Shown: piece after piece, positions 58,754 through 64,000 of the stretch
Position numbering within the stretch: the first letter of the stretch is position 1
Layout: every line of letters starts with the position of its first letter
Source: Alphaproteobacteria bacterium
GTDB taxonomy: Bacteria; Pseudomonadota; Alphaproteobacteria; Micropepsales; Micropepsaceae
Direction: 5' to 3'
Assembly (NCBI GenBank): GCA_017307355.1
Contig: JAFKFG010000022.1
Location: 33,697 to 97,696, forward strand
Length of the DNA stretch: 64,000 bases
Made by a program: the position numbers and the translations under genes
Notes under the pieces: generated by a model
Seen by the model: only the letters and a program-made list of their open reading frames with translations
Databases searched by the model: none
Told to the model about the DNA's origin: nothing

Positions 58754-60190
58754 TTACGCGGCGACCGTGGCGCGCGACGGCGTCCGGGCCGGCAACACCA
58801 CAAAGGCGGCACAGCCGGCGCCGAGCTCGCTTTCGATCCAGGCGCGCCCGCCATGCAGTTCCGCCAAGCCCCGCACCAGCGCCAGGCCGAGGCCGGTGCC
58901 GCCCGCCTGGCGATCGTAGCGATTGTCCACCTGGCTGAAGGGCGTGAAAATATTGTCCAACTTCTCGCGCGGGATGCCGGGCCCATTGTCCCGCACCATG
59001 ATCTGAAAGCCGCCATCGCGGGCCGCGCTGGCCACCACTTCGATGCGCCCGCCGTCCGGCGTGAATTTCACGGCGTTGGATACCAGATTGATCAGGATCT
59101 GGCGCAAGGCGCGCTCGTCGGCGAACAGCGCCGGACAGTGCGGGTCCACGGTGATGGTCAGATGCTGGTTCTTCTCGCTGGCCTTCGCCCCCGCGAGCTT
59201 GAGCGCGACATCGAATGTGCGCTGGGCTTCCAGCGGATGCGGCGAGATTTCCATCCGTCCCGCCTCGATCTTGGCGATATCGAGCAGATCGTTGATCAGC
59301 GACAGAAGATGCGCGCCGGAGGAATGGATATCGCCGGCATAATCCTTGTAGCGGGCGCTGCCCACCGGCCCAAAACATTCCTGGGCGATGATTTCCGAAA
59401 AGCCCAGGATTGCGTTCAGCGGCGTCCGGAGTTCATGGCTCATATTGGCGAGGAAGGCGGTCTTGGAGGCATTGGCGGTTTCCGCCTCGAAGCGCTTCTT
59501 CAAGGCGTCGTCGCGGGTTTCCTCCAACTCGCGGGCCAGGTCCTCGACCTTGAAACGCAGCCTGGCGTCTTCATGCATCTGGCCCACCAGCGGCCGGCCG
59601 GTCCACCACATCTGCAGGCCGAACAAAGGCGCGGCAAAAGCGATCACATAATCGAGGGTGAAATCGCCCGTGGCGAAGCGGATCGTGGTCAACAGCGTAA
59701 TCGGCAACAGAGCGCAAATGAACATGGTCATGTTGCTGCCCCGCGACAACACCAGGACCGACACCACCGCGATGGCGCAGGTGGCGACGAAGATATGGTT
59801 CAGAGCATCTCCGCCACTCCACAACAGCCATGGCATGGTGCCCCAGGCGGTGCTGATGGCGAGTTGCATGGCGCAGTGACGCCGGTACCATGCGCCCAGA
59901 CCATTGCCGGGATCGCGCGCCATATCTTTCTGATAGACCGCGGTCATCGCCGCGGCGGCCAAGCCTGTGGCCATGATGACGAGTGGCAGGCAAAGCGTCA
60001 GGATCAGCGGCCGATGCCCGACAAATCCCAGCACATCGGACGCAAGAACAGCCAGCGCCACCGCCCAGAGCGGCGCCGTCACGTGGGTGGTCCGCACCGA
60101 TTGCACCGCCAGGTCCAGCTGCGCTTTCAGTACGCGGGCATCGCTGCCCTCAATGTCATTGTTTGCCAAAATACCCAACACGGAACTCAT
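58754..60190 (-). CDS. Membrane sensor histidine kinase (PdhS/DivJ-like kinase core)
   Basis: 478 residues. About six membrane helices fill residues 38-210 with no periplasmic domain. A short coiled coil (about 215-240) leads into the HisKA domain with His252 in 'MSHELRTPLNAILGF', then HATPase motifs N 'ILINLVSNAVKFTPDGG', G1 'VRDNGPGIP' and G2 'GGTGLGLALVRGL'. The ending 'RTPSRATVAA' is short; there is no receiver domain. Its neighbour is a paralogue. No response regulator lies nearby, so the partner is unknown. Confidence 0.92.
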   Translation of the reverse strand: MSSVLGILANNDIEGSDARVLKAQLDLAVQSVRTTHVTAPLWAVALAVLASDVLGFVGHRPLILTLCLPLVIMATGLAAAAMTAVYQKDMARDPGNGLGAWYRRHCAMQLAISTAWGTMPWLLWSGGDALNHIFVATCAIAVVSVLVLSRGSNMTMFICALLPITLLTTIRFATGDFTLDYVIAFAAPLFGLQMWWTGRPLVGQMHEDARLRFKVEDLARELEETRDDALKKRFEAETANASKTAFLANMSHELRTPLNAILGFSEIIAQECFGPVGSARYKDYAGDIHSSGAHLLSLINDLLDIAKIEAGRMEISPHPLEAQRTFDVALKLAGAKASEKNQHLTITVDPHCPALFADERALRQILINLVSNAVKFTPDGGRIEVVASAARDGGFQIMVRDNGPGIPREKLDNIFTPFSQVDNRYDRQAGGTGLGLALVRGLAELHGGRAWIESELGAGCAAFVVLPARTPSRATVAA

Positions 60191-60259
60191 CCCAGCCGCC
60201 GGTCGCGGCTGGGTGAAGTTTAGCGACCGGGCTCTTAACCAATTGCTGACGCGCGGCTT

Positions 60260-61726
60260 TCAGGCGCGGGCGCGGGCGTCGGACACCGGCATGGTTGACG
60301 GAAAGTAAAGCGTCGCGGTCAAGCCGCCGCCCGGATTGTTCTTGAGCACGATCTTGCCGCCATGCATGCGCACTAGGCCATCCGCCAGCGCCAGGCCCAA
60401 TCCGGTGCCGCCCGCTTCACGGTCGAAGCGATTGTCGATCTGGGAAAAAGGCTCCAGGACGCGCGCCAGCTTCTCTTCGGGTATGCCCGGGCCATTATCC
60501 GTGACGCGGACTTCCAGCCCTCCTTGCGCCAGCCCCGCGCAGGAAATCGTGATGTGCCCGCCATCCGGCGTGAACTTCACCGCGTTGGAGATGAGGTTCA
60601 GCAGCATCTGACGGAAGGCGCGTTCGTCCGCCATCACCAGGGGCGCGGAAGACATGTCTTCGGTTTCCAGGATTTGGCGTTTCTGCAGCGCCCGCGGACC
60701 CACCAGGCGAACCACGCCGTCCACCACGTCCCGGGGATCGACCCATCTGGGCTCGATCTCCATGCGACCGGATTCGATCTTGGCCACATCCAGCATGTCA
60801 TTGATCAGCGACAGAAGATGGGCGCCCGAGACATGAATGTCCTTGGCATAGTCGGAATAGCGGTCGAGCTGATCGGGGCCCATGCTTTGATGGGCGATGA
60901 TTTCGGAAAAACCCAGAATGGCGTTCAAGGGCGTGCGCAATTCATGGCTCATATTGGCCAGGAACGCGGTCTTGGACGCGTTGGCGGTCTCCGCCTCATA
61001 GCGCTTATGCAACGCGTCATCGCGGGCAACCCGGAGTGCCGCGGCAAGGTCCTCATTGGCGAACCGCGCCGCGATCATGGCTCCCAGCTGGCGGTTGGAG
61101 CCGCGCCCCATCAGCCACAGATAGACCATATAGGCGATGATCAGCGGCGAGAGTGCATGCGCCAGCGCCTCGCCCGAGGTGAGAAGGCGCACGATCAGAA
61201 ATCCGCCCTGCACCAGGAGCGATGCCGCCAGCAACTGCAGATGCACGGAGCGCGCGAACACCACGGCATAGCTCACCAGGGACATGACCATGATGACGAA
61301 CATCTGGTTGACCAGATTGCCCGGCAGCCAGAAGAGGAAGACGATGGCACCCCAGACGGCGCTGAACAGGATCTGGCTTGCGACCAGGAGCCGCTCGGCC
61401 GTGGCCACCTGATCCGCCGCGACCTGGCGGTAGCGGCGGTAAATCAAAAACGCGGCCCCGGCGCTTAAGAGTTGCAGCCCTTCGGCCATGGCCAGGCGCA
61501 AGGGCGACACGGGCCCCAGCGGACTTCCCGCGAAATAGAGGGCCGGAACGCAGATGGCGGTGAACAGCGGATTAAAGACAATCGTCGCCATCAAAGTATC
61601 GATGACGATCTGCAATCGGGCCTGCCCTACCCGCCGGTCTTGGGGGGCCAGGATCGGCGATGTCAGCTTGAGGTCGGCCAAGGGGTTGGTGGGCGCGCTG
61701 TTTCCACACGCAAAATAGGGGCACAA
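60260..61726 (-). CDS. Membrane sensor histidine kinase (paralogue of the next gene)
   Basis: 488 residues if translation begins at TTG 61726; no ribosome site marks this start, and the first ATG (about residue 46) would cut into helix 1, so the exact N-terminus is open. About six membrane helices (45-215), then HisKA with His261 in 'MSHELRTPLNAILGF', N box 'LLNLISNAVKFTPDGG', G1 'VTDNGPGIP' and G2 'GGTGLGLALADGL'. The phosphotransfer region is nearly identical to the kinase gene downstream, which points to tandem duplication. Divergent from parE. Confidence 0.88.
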   Translation of the reverse strand: MCPYFACGNSAPTNPLADLKLTSPILAPQDRRVGQARLQIVIDTLMATIVFNPLFTAICVPALYFAGSPLGPVSPLRLAMAEGLQLLSAGAAFLIYRRYRQVAADQVATAERLLVASQILFSAVWGAIVFLFWLPGNLVNQMFVIMVMSLVSYAVVFARSVHLQLLAASLLVQGGFLIVRLLTSGEALAHALSPLIIAYMVYLWLMGRGSNRQLGAMIAARFANEDLAAALRVARDDALHKRYEAETANASKTAFLANMSHELRTPLNAILGFSEIIAHQSMGPDQLDRYSDYAKDIHVSGAHLLSLINDMLDVAKIESGRMEIEPRWVDPRDVVDGVVRLVGPRALQKRQILETEDMSSAPLVMADERAFRQMLLNLISNAVKFTPDGGHITISCAGLAQGGLEVRVTDNGPGIPEEKLARVLEPFSQIDNRFDREAGGTGLGLALADGLVRMHGGKIVLKNNPGGGLTATLYFPSTMPVSDARARA

Positions 61727-61810
61727 GCGTTAACAAGGACTGTCACACAGGAAAACGGTGCGCCGGCCCCCGGGCTTGGCTAAGTTGCTCGAAGATTTGA
61801 CGATTCGGCC

Positions 61811-63646
61811 ATGCCCAAAGACACTGACGATCTGTTCGCGGCCTCAGGTTCCGCTTCCAAAGGCTACACCGCCAAGGACATCGAGGTTCTCGAGGGCCTG
61901 GAACCCGTGCGCCGGCGCCCCGGCATGTATATCGGCGGCACCGACGTCAACGCCCTGCACCATCTGGCCGCCGAGATCCTGGACAATTCCATGGATGAAG
62001 CCGTGGCCGGCCATGCCAGCCGCATCGAGTTGGAACTTCAGGCCGGAAACGTCCTGATCGTGCGCGACAATGGGCGTGGCATGCCGATCGACCCGCACCC
62101 GAAATTCAAGAATAAGTCGGCGCTGGAAGTGATCATGACCACGCTGCATGCCGGCGGCAAATTCGACAGCAAGGTTTACGAAACCAGCGGCGGCCTGCAT
62201 GGCGTCGGCGCCTCGGTCGTCAACGCACTTTCAGAATGGTTGGAGGTCGAGGTCGCCCGCGACAAGCGCGGCCACAAGATGCGCTTCGAGCGCGGCCATG
62301 CCGTCGGCAAGCTCAAGGATCTGGGCGCCGTCAACCGCCGGGGTACCACAACCAGCTTCAAGCCCGACGCCAAGATCTTCGGCGACGCGCAATTCTCGCC
62401 GGCGCGGCTGCATCGCATGGCCAAGTCCAAGGCCTATCTGTTCCGGGGCGTGGAAATACGCTGGACCTGCGATCCGTCGCTGATCAAGGACGAGACGCCC
62501 GCCGAAGACACTTTGAAATTCCCTGGCGGCCTGCTCGATTTCCTCAAGGGCGAGATCGGCAAGTCCAACACCATCAACAATCGCGACTTTGCCGGGCGCA
62601 CGGAAAATCGCGACGGCCGCGGCGCGGTGGAATGGGCCGTATCCTGGACGCCGGCGATCGATCCTTTCGTCCGATCCTATTGCAACACCATTCCCACGCC
62701 TCAGGGCGGCACCCACGAACAGGGCCTGCGCAACGCGCTCACCAAGGCCCTGCGCGCCCATGGCGAGCGCGCCAACAATCGCAAGACCGGCCTGATCACC
62801 GCCGACGATGTGATGGAAGGCGCCTGCGCCGTGCTGTCGGTGTTCATTCGGGAGCCGGAATTCCAAGGCCAGACCAAGGACAAGCTTTCCAGCCCAGATG
62901 CGCAGCGCCTGGTCGAAACCGTGGTGCGCGATCATTTCGATCACTGGCTGGCGGAAAGTCCCGCCGAGGCCGACAAGCTGCTGGATTTCGTGATCGACCA
63001 GGCGGAAGACCGCTTGCGGAAGCGGCAGGAAAAGGAAGTCTCGCGCAAGGCCGCCACCCGCAAGCTGCGCCTGCCCGGTAAACTGGCCGACTGCACGCGC
63101 GACGCGGCCGAAGGCACCGAGATTTTCCTGGTCGAAGGCGATTCCGCCGGCGGCAGCGCCAAGCAGGCGCGCGACCGCGCCACCCAGGCGATCCTGCCCC
63201 TGCGCGGCAAGATCCTGAATGTCGCCAGCGCCGGCGCGGGCAAGCTGCAGCAGAACCAGGAATTGTCCGATCTGGTGCAGGCGCATTTCGGCCGGGCGAT
63301 CGCCTATCAGGCCGTCGGCCAACGCGATCAGTCGATCGCGGATATGAACAATGCCATGAAACTCGATCGAATGATGGTTGCCGCGTTGTACATGCAGCGC
63401 GGCAATCAGTTGAAAGACGCCCGGCACTACGACCAGGCGATTGCCGCTTACGACCGCACGATCGATATCCATGCCGGCTGGCCACTGGCCTGGTGTGGCC
63501 GCGCCGCATCGTTCGACGAGACGGGCGCTTCGGAGCTCGCTGCCGCGGATTATCGCAAATGCATCGAGCTGACCGCGACATCCGACCTCGAACGTCAGCG
63601 GCAGGCCGAAGCCCGCGAGCGGCTCGATAAGATGGACGCGCGATAA
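61811..63646 (+). CDS. parE: Truncated topoisomerase IV subunit B (ParE) continuing in frame into TPR repeats
   Basis: Residues 1-490 are typical ParE: GHKL ATPase 'AAEILDNSMDEAVAG', 'RDNGRGMPIDPHPK', 'GGLHGVGASVVNALS', transducer domain, and the start of the TOPRIM domain with 'FLVEGDSAGGSAKQARDR'. At residue 491 (base 63281) homology stops; the metal-binding 'DADVDGAH' of TOPRIM and about 200 C-terminal residues are missing. Three TPR-like repeats (about 492-594) follow, of a kind seen in Bradyrhizobium TPR proteins. As read it could not form an active topoisomerase IV. An assembly chimera or a real recombination are both possible. Confidence 0.75.
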   Translation: MPKDTDDLFAASGSASKGYTAKDIEVLEGLEPVRRRPGMYIGGTDVNALHHLAAEILDNSMDEAVAGHASRIELELQAGNVLIVRDNGRGMPIDPHPKFKNKSALEVIMTTLHAGGKFDSKVYETSGGLHGVGASVVNALSEWLEVEVARDKRGHKMRFERGHAVGKLKDLGAVNRRGTTTSFKPDAKIFGDAQFSPARLHRMAKSKAYLFRGVEIRWTCDPSLIKDETPAEDTLKFPGGLLDFLKGEIGKSNTINNRDFAGRTENRDGRGAVEWAVSWTPAIDPFVRSYCNTIPTPQGGTHEQGLRNALTKALRAHGERANNRKTGLITADDVMEGACAVLSVFIREPEFQGQTKDKLSSPDAQRLVETVVRDHFDHWLAESPAEADKLLDFVIDQAEDRLRKRQEKEVSRKAATRKLRLPGKLADCTRDAAEGTEIFLVEGDSAGGSAKQARDRATQAILPLRGKILNVASAGAGKLQQNQELSDLVQAHFGRAIAYQAVGQRDQSIADMNNAMKLDRMMVAALYMQRGNQLKDARHYDQAIAAYDRTIDIHAGWPLAWCGRAASFDETGASELAAADYRKCIELTATSDLERQRQAEARERLDKMDAR

Positions 63647-63657
63647 GCCGGTTGAAG

Positions 63658-64000
63658 CTAAATCACCTGCCGTGACCGAAACGCCACCTCGATCTCACCG
63701 AAAATCCGCGCCAGGCGGTCGGCCCACGCTTTCTCGCCGGCCTGATCCGAAATCAGGTCCTGACGGATCTCGATTCCGGTGTTCATCAGCCCGCGCGCTT
63801 CGGCGTGAATGGGGATGGTGTAGTCGGTCTCGTCGCTCACCGCATAGGGTTCGTTGTCGCCGACGACGAGATCAGGTTCCGCGCGCAGCAACTGCAGCAG
63901 CAGTGGCGGCAGCATCTTGTCGCGCTGGTAGAGCGTGCCGATGTGCCAGGGCCGCGCGATGCCGGCGTAGACCGGCGTGAAGCTGTGCAGTGACACCAGT
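63658..64000 (-). CDS. N-formylglutamate amidohydrolase family protein (partial, N-terminus outside window)
   Basis: The visible C-terminal part of about 114 residues reads 'VSLHSFTPVYAGIARPWHIGTLY', 'VVGDNEPYAVSDETDYTIPIHAEARGL', 'GIEIRQDLI' and 'WADRLARI', all diagnostic of the FGase family (last step of some histidine degradation pathways, or peptide deformylation-like hydrolysis). The frame continues past 64000. It is convergent with the ParE-TPR frame (11-base gap). It may belong to the same foreign or misjoined segment as the TPR part. Confidence 0.85.
   Translation of the reverse strand, partial: LVSLHSFTPVYAGIARPWHIGTLYQRDKMLPPLLLQLLRAEPDLVVGDNEPYAVSDETDYTIPIHAEARGLMNTGIEIRQDLISDQAGEKAWADRLARIFGEIEVAFRSRQVI

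Overview
This window reads as chromosomal core-genome DNA of an alphaproteobacterium. It is GC-rich and dense, with many 1-4 base stop/start overlaps. Its gene order matches the Caulobacter-type block rpsB-tsf-pyrH-frr-uppS-cdsA-dxr-rseP-bamA, dnaE, lol, the nuo operon with birA/coaX/rnj, and tig-clpP-clpX-lon-hup. An exact alphaproteobacterial SOS box (GTTC-N7-GTTC), DUF1467 next to methylmalonyl-CoA epimerase, and bactofilins agree. I cannot name the genus; a Caulobacterales, Rhizomicrobium or Micropepsaceae-like lineage would fit.

Layout. 1-9666 (minus): one long translation and envelope unit running from the rpsB promoter through tsf, pyrH, frr, uppS, cdsA, dxr and rseP into bamA, which leaves the window. 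9745-12205: a GT87 membrane glycosyltransferase divergent from a PLP aminotransferase. 12202-17863 (minus): lolC/E-lolD, then a very small SOS-controlled membrane-peptide gene, then dnaE. 17938-21255: a Bcr/CflA-type exporter, an archaeal/eukaryotic-type prolyl-tRNA synthetase, a small secreted protein and a tiny plus-strand transcription unit with a perfect terminator. 21260-40333 (minus): the respiratory complex I operon nuoA-N, with two non-nuo inserts (a SnoaL-like protein and a DUF3291 protein), continuing into birA, coaX, rnj, mce and DUF1467. 40537-45803: tRNA-Asp, tRNA-Val, small lipoproteins, a GFA protein, a bactofilin pair, a VOC protein, a small HTH protein and hup. 45921-52195 (minus): lon, clpX, clpP and tig, with an RpoH-like promoter before lon. 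52304-58646: tRNA-Leu, NAD(P)HX repair enzyme, amidase and aminotransferase, then PII (glnB) and glutamine synthetase (glnA). 58754-61726 (minus): two paralogous membrane histidine kinases. 61811-64000: parE, broken after about 490 codons and continuing in frame into TPR repeats, followed by part of an N-formylglutamate amidohydrolase.

Two points stand out. First, a 33-residue single-membrane-span peptide gene lies between lolD and dnaE. It has an exact LexA box whose spacer contains the -10 element, and a leader hairpin that can hide its Shine-Dalgarno sequence. This is the architecture and location expected for a SidA-type SOS division inhibitor. Second, the ParE-TPR junction near 63281 is either an assembly chimera or a real recombination. 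Everything after it looks as if it came from a different (Bradyrhizobium-like) genome, and an intact parE must exist elsewhere if the junction is real.
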